Assembly: GCA_018238155.1 (NCBI GenBank)
Contig: JABCTZ010000046.1
Coordinates: forward strand, 248,001-312,000
Source: Candidatus Heimdallarchaeota archaeon
GTDB lineage: Archaea > Asgardarchaeota > Heimdallarchaeia > JABLTI01
Direction of reading: 5' to 3'
DNA length: 64,000 nucleotides
The position numbers and the translations under genes were made by a program. The notes under the pieces were generated by a model. The model was not told the origin of the DNA. It saw only the letters and a list, made by a program, of their open reading frames with translations, and did no database searches. Numbering within the stretch: the stretch's first letter is position 1; every line of letters starts with the position of its first letter. Shown piece by piece: positions 26,641 through 33,721 of the stretch.

Positions 26641-27618
26641 TTATTTCGGATATGTTATCCTAGAATAATATTCTTGTAATCCTACTGGAAGATCATTCAT
26701 ATTAGGAATATCTTCTTCTAGCCAAATAAGAGTAACAGCATCATCAATATACAAGCCATCTAATTTCCGGCAGTTTTTTAGAACTGTGATATCTATCTGT
26801 TTTATCTGATTGACATCAAGCTCTATGTTCTTTAGTTCAGTACATGCTTTCAATGGTGAGAGATCTATAGATGCAAGCTGATTATTTGGAAGGATAAGTT
26901 CTTGCAGTTTTGTACAAGCTTGTAATGGAGATAGGTCAATTGAAGTAAGCATATTTTTATCAAACTCAAGACATTCCAGTTCTGTGCATGTTTTTAGAGG
27001 AGTTAGATCAATCGTAGAGAGTGGAGTGCTATAAAGCTTAAGCGCTTGTAGTTTTGTGCAAGCTTGAAGTGGAGAAAGATCAATTGATTTAAGCGGATTA
27101 TTCCCAAGCAATAATGCTCGCAGTTTAATACATGCACTCAATGATGAAAGATCTATAGAAACAAGCTGATTATTATCAAGCATGAGTTCTTGCAATTCCG
27201 TACAGGCTTTCAAAGGAGTAAGATCAATAGTTGTAAGTGGGTTATTATCAAACCAAAGCACTTGCAATTTTGTACAGGATTGTAGTGGTGAGAGATCTAT
27301 TGAAGTAAATGGATTATAACCTAGATCGAGTTGCTGTAGATTTATGCAAGCTTTCAATGATGATAAATCAACTGTAGTAAGTTTATTCCGGTGAAGCCAT
27401 AACTCTTGAAGTTCTGTGCAAGCTTGAAGTGGAGAAAGATCAATAGAAGCAAGTTGATTATCAGAAAGCCTGAGAATTCGTAATTTTGTACACTCTTTCA
27501 ATGATGACAAATCAATCGAAATAAGATTTTGACCTTCAAGGAAAAGTTCTTCTAAATTCTTTTCGATTTTTCTACTAAATTGCTCACCATTTGCTTTAAT
27601 CCCAATTACATCAATCAT
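26641..27618 (-). CDS. Leucine-rich-repeat protein
   Basis: About 325 residues, nearly all repeats. Eleven copies of a 24-residue unit follow LxxLxLxxNxLxxIDLxxLxxCxx, with alternating SPLQACTK and TPLKACTE variants, preceded by a 25-residue cap and ended by a C-terminal cap (MNDLPVGLQEYYSRI). Nearly every repeat keeps Asn at position 9, Asp at 15 and Cys at 22, so the Cys residues would stack as a ladder. The DNA copies are 72 bases and still very similar, pointing to recent expansion. LRRs bind proteins; there is no signal peptide, so it is cytosolic. ATG 27618 is preferred to TTG 27648. The ligand is unknown. Confidence 0.88.
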   Translation of the reverse strand: MIDVIGIKANGEQFSRKIEKNLEELFLEGQNLISIDLSSLKECTKLRILRLSDNQLASIDLSPLQACTELQELWLHRNKLTTVDLSSLKACINLQQLDLGYNPFTSIDLSPLQSCTKLQVLWFDNNPLTTIDLTPLKACTELQELMLDNNQLVSIDLSSLSACIKLRALLLGNNPLKSIDLSPLQACTKLQALKLYSTPLSTIDLTPLKTCTELECLEFDKNMLTSIDLSPLQACTKLQELILPNNQLASIDLSPLKACTELKNIELDVNQIKQIDITVLKNCRKLDGLYIDDAVTLIWLEEDIPNMNDLPVGLQEYYSRITYPK

Positions 27619-27953
27619 AATCTCACACTTCAGATATTGCAACCTCAAATTACATTGCTTAAATAAAAAAGTTGCTTGATGTATTTCAATGGTTTCTAGT
27701 TATTAAATTCCAATTATATTACTGAAAAGAACTTGTTCGAGCAAAAATAACTTCTTTTCTTCTCCTTTTTTTGGTGGTCACTATTCCTCATATTATTATT
27801 ATATTGTAACCACATTAGAAGTGACTGAACTTGATAAAATTCACCGAAATAGATTAAGATGAAAGAAAAAATGGTTACTTAGAAAGAAAAAATACGAAAT
27901 GAATTTCTAGTAACAATAGGTGTAAAGCATCTATTCAATAAGGTTTGATAAAA
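27619..27953. other. Divergent AT-rich spacer, no gene seen
   Basis: About 335 bases between the outward-reading LRR gene and the TPR/aspartic-protease gene. It is strongly AT-rich with TATTATTATATTG near 27790-27805, which could be a TATA region, but I see no reliable inverted repeat or coding frame. Confidence 0.3.
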
Positions 27954-29207
27954 ATGAATAATGATAATGGTAATTTTAATTCGACAGTAATAGCAAATGT
28001 TCAATTTCAAGCGGGACATTTTGTAGATGCAAAGAAGTCTTTCCTGAAAGTCATAAAAGAAAACCCAACTGATTTTCAAGCACTAGTCCTCTTGGGAAAT
28101 ATTGCACTACTTTCGAATAAATTCAAAGAAGCTGAAGAATGGTTAAAGAAAGCTATGGAAGCTGAACCAGAAGAACCAGCACCTCATGCATTACTAGCAG
28201 AAGTTAACTACAGACAAGATAAATTCAAAGAAGCCGCAGAAAGTCTAAGGTTTTATGGTATTAATGATATGGCTGAAAGATTAGAGAGCTTCAAAGGCAG
28301 TACCCCATATCAAATTGAAAGTGAAAAAGATGTTTTCAAAGTAAAAATGGAACAAGTCGACCCATTACCAATTGTAAAAGTGAAAATAAATGGTCATAAA
28401 GAAGTGAATTTTCTTGTAGACACTGGAGCAGCAGAAATAATGATTGATGCAGATTTCGCAAAAGAAATTAATTTGAAATCATTTGGAGAAAAAACAGGCG
28501 TGTTTGCAGGAGGGCAGAAAGCTACTACATATTTGAGCAAGATAGAGTCTATTTCTTTGGGTGATTTGAAAGTGCAGAACATTCCAGTGAAAATTGTGCC
28601 TGTTCGACCTGTTTCACAAATCTTTGGTGGAAAGCAAATTGATGGTATTATTGGAACAGTTCTTTTTTACCACTTCATTACAACTTTAGATTATCCAAAA
28701 GGAGAAATAATTTTTCGAAAGCAAACTAAGGGAAATTTAACAGCCTTAGAGAAAGCAATTGAAAACAAAAAACCAATTAAAATCCCCTTTTGGATGGCAG
28801 AGGATCACTTTATGGTTGCTTGGGGCAGAGTCAACAAAGGTGAACGAACATTGTTCTTCCTTGATACTGGGTTAGCTGGCGGAGGATTTACTGGCGCAAG
28901 AAAGACTCTAGATGATGCAGGAGTCAAACTCGATGAAGCAAATGCTTTCGAAGGAATCGGTGGCGGTGGTAAAGTTAGGGCTATACCATTTGAAGTTGAG
29001 GAACTAACATTTGGTGATACTGTTGAGAAGAACATTCGAGGAGTTTTCACCGAAAGATTTCCAATTGAATATTCAGTTGGATTCCGTATTGGAGGAATTA
29101 TCTCACATCAATTCTTTAGACATTATGCACTTACATTTGACTTTATGAAAATGAGATTTATCTTAGTTAAGAATACAGAAATAAAAGCATCTACTCAAAC
29201 AAAGTAG
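27954..29207 (+). CDS. TPR protein with two retropepsin-like aspartic protease lobes
   Basis: About 417 residues. Residues 10-105 form two to three TPR helices (FVDAKKSFLKVIKENP, KFKEAEEWLKKAMEAEP). Two aspartic-protease modules follow: the first has FLVDTGA with the catalytic Asp near 156 and the flap-side IIGTVLFYHF motif; the second has FFLDTGL with Asp near 304 and IGGIISHQFF. Each carries both the DTG and the hydrophobic-Gly motif of a complete retropepsin monomer, 148 residues apart, so one chain could form the active dimer as in pepsin. There is no signal peptide or membrane helix. ATG 27954 follows AAGG by nine bases. Peptidase activity is inferred; substrates unknown. Its 3' end overlaps the stop of the antisense aldo/keto-reductase remnant by 17 bases. 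Confidence 0.85.
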   Translation: MNNDNGNFNSTVIANVQFQAGHFVDAKKSFLKVIKENPTDFQALVLLGNIALLSNKFKEAEEWLKKAMEAEPEEPAPHALLAEVNYRQDKFKEAAESLRFYGINDMAERLESFKGSTPYQIESEKDVFKVKMEQVDPLPIVKVKINGHKEVNFLVDTGAAEIMIDADFAKEINLKSFGEKTGVFAGGQKATTYLSKIESISLGDLKVQNIPVKIVPVRPVSQIFGGKQIDGIIGTVLFYHFITTLDYPKGEIIFRKQTKGNLTALEKAIENKKPIKIPFWMAEDHFMVAWGRVNKGERTLFFLDTGLAGGGFTGARKTLDDAGVKLDEANAFEGIGGGGKVRAIPFEVEELTFGDTVEKNIRGVFTERFPIEYSVGFRIGGIISHQFFRHYALTFDFMKMRFILVKNTEIKASTQTK

Positions 29208-29358
29208 CTGCTTCTTTCATCTTCTCTATTACATGCACATCAAATGGGCAGCGTTCAATACAATCACCGCACTCTGGTGATTTCTTTTCTAACCAATCCG
29301 TTCCAATGCTTATTTCACTAATTTCCAGACCAGTTTTACCCAGTTTTCTATATTTCAT
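29191..29358 (-). pseudogene. In-frame internal-deletion remnant of an aldo/keto reductase
   Basis: A 55-residue open frame with its own ribosome site (GAGGT, four bases before ATG 29358; ATG 29361 also possible). Residues 1-23 read MKYRKLGKTGLEISEISIGT..., the unmistakable N-terminus of aldo/keto reductases. From about residue 27 it jumps to SPECGDCIERCPFDV and IEKMKEAATLF, the C-terminal Fe-S tail found in many archaeal members. The whole TIM barrel between them is missing, yet the frame is kept. The first Cys of the CxxCxxCxxxCP motif is replaced by Ser at the join, leaving three. It is either a decaying gene or a small expressed protein. A 17-bp inverted repeat beside a TATA-like element lies about 90 bases upstream. 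Confidence 0.75.
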
Positions 29359-29718
29359 CATTACCTCACTAAATTAGAACATTGAATTCAAATATATTAT
29401 TCTTTTTGAAAAATATCTAATGCAATTTTTTGGAAACTCTTCTATATATTTGCTGTATTAGCAAATGTAGTTGAGGTCCAGAAGAGCATTTCGACAAGGC
29501 CATGCTTCAGCGAATAATTTTAGATGGAGAAAAATTAATTTAATTATAAATACCATTTTTTTTTCGACAAAAAATAATAATGTTTATTTGGAATTAAAAC
29601 TACCAAATATAAATTGGTTCTCTGAAAAGTATGAGATCTATTAATCATCACTGTAATTATTGTATCTGAACATATTATAATAGGTAATGTATTATCTAGC
29701 AAACTAGGAATTGATTTG
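29359..29718. promoter_or_regulatory. Divergent spacer with TATA-like element and operator-like repeat
   Basis: 360 bases between the aldo/keto-reductase remnant and a small membrane-protein gene. It holds the TATA-like CTATATATT next to a 17-bp inverted repeat, and a candidate TATA (CATATTATAATAGG) near 29672 for the plus-strand gene. The part from 29468 to 29525 is less AT-rich and can fold weakly (AGCAT/ATGCT) but matches no RNA I know. Confidence 0.35.
29449..29465. promoter_or_regulatory. 17-bp inverted repeat, variant of the ABC-2 cluster operator
   Basis: TTTGCT-GTATT-AGCAAA has the same length, spacing and five of six half-site bases as the two TTTGCA-N5-TGCAAA sites at the ABC-2 cluster 0.8 kb away. 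It abuts the palindromic TATA-like sequence at 29442-29450, which could drive the reductase remnant on the minus strand or the gene at 29719. Confidence 0.45.
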
Positions 29719-30114
29719 ATGGAAGAAGAAAATTTCGAGCTACTAAAACAACGACAAACAGCAAATGAACAATTTGACTTGATACAGAAATTCCACTTGG
29801 CGGTGTTCTTCACTGCAACTTTTATTTCAGTAGCCATAATAATGATTGAAGGAATATACCAGTTGGTTGAAGTTAACCTATTTAATTATTTTCTAATTCT
29901 CACACTATCAATGCTACCAACATTAATATTCGCCATAAATATACTAATCTATTTACTTCCAATTATTCCATTCAAACGTAATGAGAAAGGAATGAGCCTA
30001 GACGTTGATTACAGTTATATTGTAAAAGAGCAAAAAAAACCAACAACAGCTAAATATAAAGTAAGAAAAGTTTTTTTGACTGTCTTATGCATTTTAGGCA
30101 TATTGTCAACATAG
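29719..30114 (+). CDS. Small three-TM protein of unknown function
   Basis: A 131-residue protein I do not recognise. A charged 25-residue N-terminus is followed by a helix around 30-50 (LAVFFTATFISVAIIMI), a second around 60-85 (FNYFLILTLSMLPTLIFAINILIYLL is continuous hydrophobic sequence split by a turn) and a short C-terminal hydrophobic stretch (VFLTVLCILGIL). Between them lies a basic cytosolic loop (PFKRNEKGM). ATG 29719 has AGGA nine bases upstream and directly follows a TTG that could also start. It precedes the ABC-2 cluster, from which a hairpin separates it. Confidence 0.6.
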   Translation: MEEENFELLKQRQTANEQFDLIQKFHLAVFFTATFISVAIIMIEGIYQLVEVNLFNYFLILTLSMLPTLIFAINILIYLLPIIPFKRNEKGMSLDVDYSYIVKEQKKPTTAKYKVRKVFLTVLCILGILST

Positions 30115-30157
30115 GAAATATAGTTTTTCTAATAATTGAAATTATGATGTAATTTAC

Positions 30158-30179
30158 AATCGGCAAATCTTTGCTGATT
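30158..30179 (+). terminator. Hairpin after the three-TM protein gene
   Basis: AATCGGCAA, loop ATCT, TTGCTGATT: nine pairs with one G-U, followed by TTTTAATC. It separates the small membrane-protein gene from the ABC-2 cluster promoter. Confidence 0.5.
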
Positions 30180-30230
30180 TTTAATCTATTTGTAGAAACA
30201 TTTCCTTTTATTTGTTATAGTGGCACAGCG

Positions 30231-30247
30231 TTTGCAACTTTTGCAAA
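30231..30247. promoter_or_regulatory. Operator candidate 1, TTTGCA-N5-TGCAAA
   Basis: A perfect 17-bp inverted repeat (TTTGCA ACTTT TGCAAA) ending four bases upstream of the TATA box of the ABC-2 cluster. The same half-sites and spacing recur 53 bases downstream. Confidence 0.7.
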
Positions 30248-30250
30248 TGC

Positions 30251-30257
30251 TTATATA
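30251..30257 (+). promoter_or_regulatory. TATA box of the ABC-2 transporter cluster
   Basis: TTATATA between two identical-type operators. Transcription should start about 25 bases downstream, near 30280, giving a leader of some 35 bases that contains operator 2 and the ribosome site AAGGTG. Confidence 0.6.
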
Positions 30258-30283
30258 CTTAATGAGACCAAAAGACTATAGTG

Positions 30284-30300
30284 TTTGCAAAATATGCAAA
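30284..30300. promoter_or_regulatory. Operator candidate 2, TTTGCA-N5-TGCAAA
   Basis: TTTGCA AAATA TGCAAA, a second perfect copy placed at the expected transcription start and just before the ribosome site of the ATPase gene. A dimeric repressor bound here and at site 1 would bracket the TATA box. Confidence 0.7.
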
Positions 30301-30314
30301 AGGTGTTAAATAAA

Positions 30315-31316
30315 TTGACAGAAGAAGTACAAGATGTTGCGATTAGTATACAAGGTTTAACTCGAGACTTTGGAAACTTTACTGCAGTATCAGATATATC
30401 ATTAGATCTTCCACGGGGAGAAATAATAGGTTTCCTTGGACCAAATGGAGCTGGAAAATCAACAACAATGAAAATGGTTGCAGGTTTAATCAAGCCATCT
30501 GAAGGGAAGGTATTTTTCCGTAAGAACGGAGAATTAGTAGAATTGAATAGAAGCAATAGAGATGCAATATTTAGAGACGTTGGTTTTCTAATAGAAAATC
30601 CAGATTTCTATAGCCATATGACGCCAAGACAAATCTTAACGTATTTTGCAGAATTGAAAGGATATCCCCGCAAAGAGATAAAGAAACGCGTAGAAGATGT
30701 TGTAAAATTGGTAGATATGGACGAATGGCTTGATAAAAAAATTAAAACCTTCTCTAAGGGAATGAGACAAAAGATAGGTCTTGTTTCTGCATTGGTACAT
30801 GACCCTTCTATATTGATTCTCGATGAACCTCAAACGGGTTTAGACCCAAAAGCTCGCAAGGAAGTTAGAGAAATTTTAATGAAACTTAAATCAATGGGTA
30901 AAACAATTTTTTTGAGTAGTCATTTGCTCTATGAGGTAAGTGAAATTTCTGATAAAATTGCTATCATAAATCATGGACAGCTAGTTGCATTTGATACAGT
31001 TGAAAAACTTGAAGCTAAAATGAAAAAGAGTTTGCTACAGATTGAGCTACGAGAACAACCTGAAAACATTGATGAGATGATTGAGACGATTAGCAAAATC
31101 ATCAAACCAATTGTTGGAGAATTGAATGGAAAAGATATAGTTCATTATAATTACAATTTGAAAGTGTTTGAAGTCTTATTTGATGGAAATACAGAAAATA
31201 AGCATAAAATTCTAGATACCATGATGGCTAAGGGATTAAAAATTTCCGAATTTTCTGTGCCAAGGACAAATCTTCTTGAGAGTTTGTATATTGGATTAAT
31301 GGAAAATGGATCATGA
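30315..31316 (+). CDS. ABC-2 type transporter ATP-binding protein
   Basis: About 333 residues. The ATPase domain has Walker A GPNGAGKST, the signature FSKGMRQK (SKGM variant common in ABC-2 exporters), Walker B LILDEPQTGLD and the H-loop SSHLLYE. Residues from about 230 on form the usual C-terminal extension of these proteins, ending near NLLESLYIGLMEN. It powers export or drug efflux together with the permease encoded 24 bases downstream. I place the start at TTG 30315 because AAGGTG is nine bases upstream; the longer frame from TTG 30285 or ATG 30294 would lie inside operator 2 and at the expected transcription start. Probably controlled by the two flanking operators. Confidence 0.93.
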   Translation: MTEEVQDVAISIQGLTRDFGNFTAVSDISLDLPRGEIIGFLGPNGAGKSTTMKMVAGLIKPSEGKVFFRKNGELVELNRSNRDAIFRDVGFLIENPDFYSHMTPRQILTYFAELKGYPRKEIKKRVEDVVKLVDMDEWLDKKIKTFSKGMRQKIGLVSALVHDPSILILDEPQTGLDPKARKEVREILMKLKSMGKTIFLSSHLLYEVSEISDKIAIINHGQLVAFDTVEKLEAKMKKSLLQIELREQPENIDEMIETISKIIKPIVGELNGKDIVHYNYNLKVFEVLFDGNTENKHKILDTMMAKGLKISEFSVPRTNLLESLYIGLMENGS

Positions 31317-31340
31317 AATAGAGAGGATAAGGTGAGAAAA

Positions 31341-32231
31341 ATGCACTCAGAACAAACCGAAATTAAAAAATCAAGAGTTATGTCTATTCAAGATATTATT
31401 TACTTTGGTTCAAGACAGATTGGATCTACAATTAAATTTGAGTTTATTCGTAACAAAATGAGTTTACTCATTGCAACTGGTTCATCAGTATTTATTTACT
31501 TACTATTTTTGATAATTGACTTAATACAACAAGGTAGAGGTGTAGAACTTCCAGAATCCAATATTGATTATATTACAGGTAATTATCTTGGAATGTTGTT
31601 TCCGTTTTTAATTATGATAATTGGAATAACTTTAGGTGCGTCTATTATTTGTGAAGATTATCAGAAAGATACTGGCAACTTGATATTTCCAAAAACAACT
31701 AAATTTAGATTACTTACTGGACGATTAATTGCCAGATTTTTATATGCAATAGTAGCAGTAACAGTATATTACTTGCTAATTAGCATAACCACGTTAGCTT
31801 ATTATGGCACTATTTCAACACTGATCTTCGCATCCTGGGGATGGGCTTTACTGTACACATTAGCAGTATTCTCTGTAGTAGTCTTTTTCAGTAGTTTAAT
31901 GAAAAACAATGCTGGAACAATTATACTGAGCATACTAATAATATTGATAGTATTTTCTATGGTAGACTCAATCTTGAGATTTACAGGTTCATCTATTGAA
32001 CCATTGTTCATTCTAACATACTACTCAAACATTATTACAGCAATATTTGATATGCCGGTAGAAAGATTCGCTGAAAGCACTTTTAGAGGACACGGTGGTG
32101 GTGGTGATGGAATAATAGTATACTCCTGGTCAACTCCAAGTATTGGTGGAGCAGTAGCAGGAATGCTAACTTATACAACGCTTCTCATAGGTAGTTCCTA
32201 TTTCTTATTCCAGTTCCGGCAAAAGAAATAG
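31341..32231 (+). CDS. ABC-2 type transporter permease
   Basis: A 296-residue permease with six helices. The N-terminus is cytosolic and basic, TM1 lies around MSLLIATGSSVFIYLLFLI, and the typical ICEDYQKDTGNLIF motif follows TM2, matching the ABC-2 family rule that a charged E-D-x-x-x-G-T segment sits at that position (compare EREKGT). A loop with GHGGGGDG lies before the last helix. ATG 31341 is preferred over GTG 31332: GGTG sits six bases upstream. It forms the transporter with the preceding ATPase; substrate unknown, perhaps a toxic compound or lipid. Confidence 0.9.
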   Translation: MHSEQTEIKKSRVMSIQDIIYFGSRQIGSTIKFEFIRNKMSLLIATGSSVFIYLLFLIIDLIQQGRGVELPESNIDYITGNYLGMLFPFLIMIIGITLGASIICEDYQKDTGNLIFPKTTKFRLLTGRLIARFLYAIVAVTVYYLLISITTLAYYGTISTLIFASWGWALLYTLAVFSVVVFFSSLMKNNAGTIILSILIILIVFSMVDSILRFTGSSIEPLFILTYYSNIITAIFDMPVERFAESTFRGHGGGGDGIIVYSWSTPSIGGAVAGMLTYTTLLIGSSYFLFQFRQKK

Positions 32232-32251
32232 ATTAGGACTCACGGAAAAGG

Positions 32252-32276
32252 AAAGAGCGAACGCTCAACGCTCTTT
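32252..32276 (+). terminator. Hairpin with T run after the ABC-2 permease gene
   Basis: AAAGAGCG, loop AACGCTCAA, CGCTCTTT, then TTCTTTTTCATTTT. An eight-pair stem 21 bases after the stop; expression of the two following genes may therefore be lower or independent. Confidence 0.6.
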
Positions 32277-32407
32277 TTCTTTTTCATTTTCTAAGAAGAA
32301 GAAGAAAACTAAACAAAAACCTAAAATCAGATGCTTTCTACTATGGTTGTATCCACATGAATTGTTCTTGTGAAAGTCTATATAAAAAAGCAAAAGAGAG
32401 ATGCTGC

Positions 32408-33328
32408 ATGTCTAAAGAATCTGAAGTCAAACTTGATTTAAAAATAAGTTGGAAAATGCTAAAAGCTAACTACAGAGCTTTTCTAATGACAGAGCTTTTT
32501 GTATTCATATCCTTCATTATTGCATTCCTTCTTGCTGGAGGTATATTTGCTATAATTATTACGTCTATACCATCACTTACTTTTAGTGAGGTTTTAGCGG
32601 ATATTAAAAGTAAAGAGAATATCCGATATTCAATAATCGGCTCAGTTTTTATGGGTATCTCACACACTTTGGTAGTGAGCTTTCTTAATTGTCAATATGG
32701 ACTTGCGTATGATATAATGTCTTCAGGTGATATGTTCTCAGAATTTAAAAGAGCATTCAAATATTTTCGTAGATTTTGGTGGCAATATATGTTGTTTTCA
32801 CTCATATCAGTTGGCAGCATATTCATTCCAAGAAGAAGGGGATATTTCAGATCAGAAGAAATAACAAGTAGTATTTACTTTGACATTGGAATTATTGTTG
32901 TACAACTAATGATCTATTTCATCTTTACTGTAATTTCAAGTGGAACGCTACCAAGTGTAACAGCACAAGGAAGTTTCAAAAATAGTTTTGTAGAAACAAT
33001 TCGTATTTTAAGAAAACATCCAGAGCGTATTCTCAAAACTTGGGGGACGTATTTTTTTATCTTTATTTTTCCAGTAGTAGCAATATCTTTTGTACGTATG
33101 GAACTCCATTATTTCTTGGGTACAAATAAATGGTTTCTGATATTTGATATCATCGTATTGCTACTCTATCTTGTCTATCTCTTCGTAGGATACCCGTTAA
33201 AAACACTAATTTCTACAAGAATATACAACAGTATTGATTTTGAAAGATTTAAACCATTAACTGAGAATAATGATAATTTGGATCATGATCAGTTGAAAAG
33301 TAATGAGGAAAAAAAGAACATAGATTAA
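32408..33328 (+). CDS. Multi-TM protein of unknown function in the ABC-2 cluster
   Basis: About 306 residues with five to six helices. A long helix pair region around residues 24-65 (LFVFISFIIAFLLAGGIFAIII) is followed by a motif YGLAYDIMSSGDMFSEFKRAFKYFRRFWW, then helices at about 120, 160, 220 and 260, and an acidic/basic tail. The segment between helices two and three with paired aromatic and basic residues recalls membrane proteins of DUF975/DUF4013 type, but I cannot assign it. ATG 32408 is preferred over ATG 32357 because a GAGAGA site precedes it and the earlier 17 residues are Cys/Lys-rich without a ribosome site. Probably helps the neighbouring transporter. Confidence 0.65.
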   Translation: MSKESEVKLDLKISWKMLKANYRAFLMTELFVFISFIIAFLLAGGIFAIIITSIPSLTFSEVLADIKSKENIRYSIIGSVFMGISHTLVVSFLNCQYGLAYDIMSSGDMFSEFKRAFKYFRRFWWQYMLFSLISVGSIFIPRRRGYFRSEEITSSIYFDIGIIVVQLMIYFIFTVISSGTLPSVTAQGSFKNSFVETIRILRKHPERILKTWGTYFFIFIFPVVAISFVRMELHYFLGTNKWFLIFDIIVLLLYLVYLFVGYPLKTLISTRIYNSIDFERFKPLTENNDNLDHDQLKSNEEKKNID

Positions 33329-33357
33329 AAGTTACCATCATTGGATGTGAAAGATAA

Positions 33358-33684
33358 ATGAATGAAACAGAAAAAATTGTAGGAAAAGAAATAGCCTTTC
33401 TTCGAGAGGAGATGCTAATTACCAACCCTGATACTGTTCCAATACTTTTCCATCCTAAAAAAGAAGAAATTCTTAAGCTGCTTATTAATAGAGAAATGAC
33501 AATTATTGACTTGAAGCATGCAACAGGTATGAATCCAGGAACAGTTAAACGCCATCTTACTGATCTTTTGGAAAATCAGTTGGTCTTTATCTCACGTGAA
33601 AAAGTAAATGAATTCAGCATTGTAATGAAATACTACCGCGCTTCAGCTAAATCATTTCAAATTAGTATCAAGTGGCCTCAATAA
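33358..33684 (+). CDS. Winged-helix (ArsR-like) transcription regulator
   Basis: A 108-residue protein. Residues 30-95 fit a winged helix: FHPKKEEILKLLINREMTIIDLKHATGMNPGTVKRHLTDLLENQLVFISRE, with recognition helix around NPGTVKRHL and a beta wing with KVNEFSIVMKYYRAS. It resembles ArsR/marR-type archaeal regulators and has no metal-binding Cys. As the last gene of the ABC-2 cluster it is the natural candidate to bind the TTTGCA-N5-TGCAAA operators, though that is inference from position. ATG 33358 follows GGATGTGA. It ends 19 bases from the convergent sirtuin gene. Confidence 0.8.
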   Translation: MNETEKIVGKEIAFLREEMLITNPDTVPILFHPKKEEILKLLINREMTIIDLKHATGMNPGTVKRHLTDLLENQLVFISREKVNEFSIVMKYYRASAKSFQISIKWPQ

Positions 33685-33699
33685 TAAAAAGATGAAAAT

Positions 33700-33721
33700 A
33701 AAGCTAAGCTAGCTTAGCTTT
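33700..33721. terminator. 22-bp perfect palindrome at the junction of convergent genes
   Basis: AAAGCTAAGCT-AGCTTAGCTTT is perfectly self-complementary and contains the last codons and stop of the sirtuin gene. It begins 15 bases after the regulator's stop. A hairpin with T run for both strands fits a bidirectional terminator. Confidence 0.55.

Noticed and set aside
26641..27618. Regular 72-base direct repeats that could look like a CRISPR or satellite array
   Set aside because: The repeats stay in one open frame and translate to LRR units; there are no spacers of unrelated sequence and no cas genes.
29468..29525. Less AT-rich patch that I checked as a possible tRNA or small RNA
   Set aside because: No T-loop, acceptor or anticodon pattern, no C/D box motifs; only a weak five-pair stem.
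30285..30314. Upstream start for the ABC-2 ATPase
   Set aside because: It would fall inside operator 2 and next to the expected transcription start, while TTG 30315 has a proper ribosome site.
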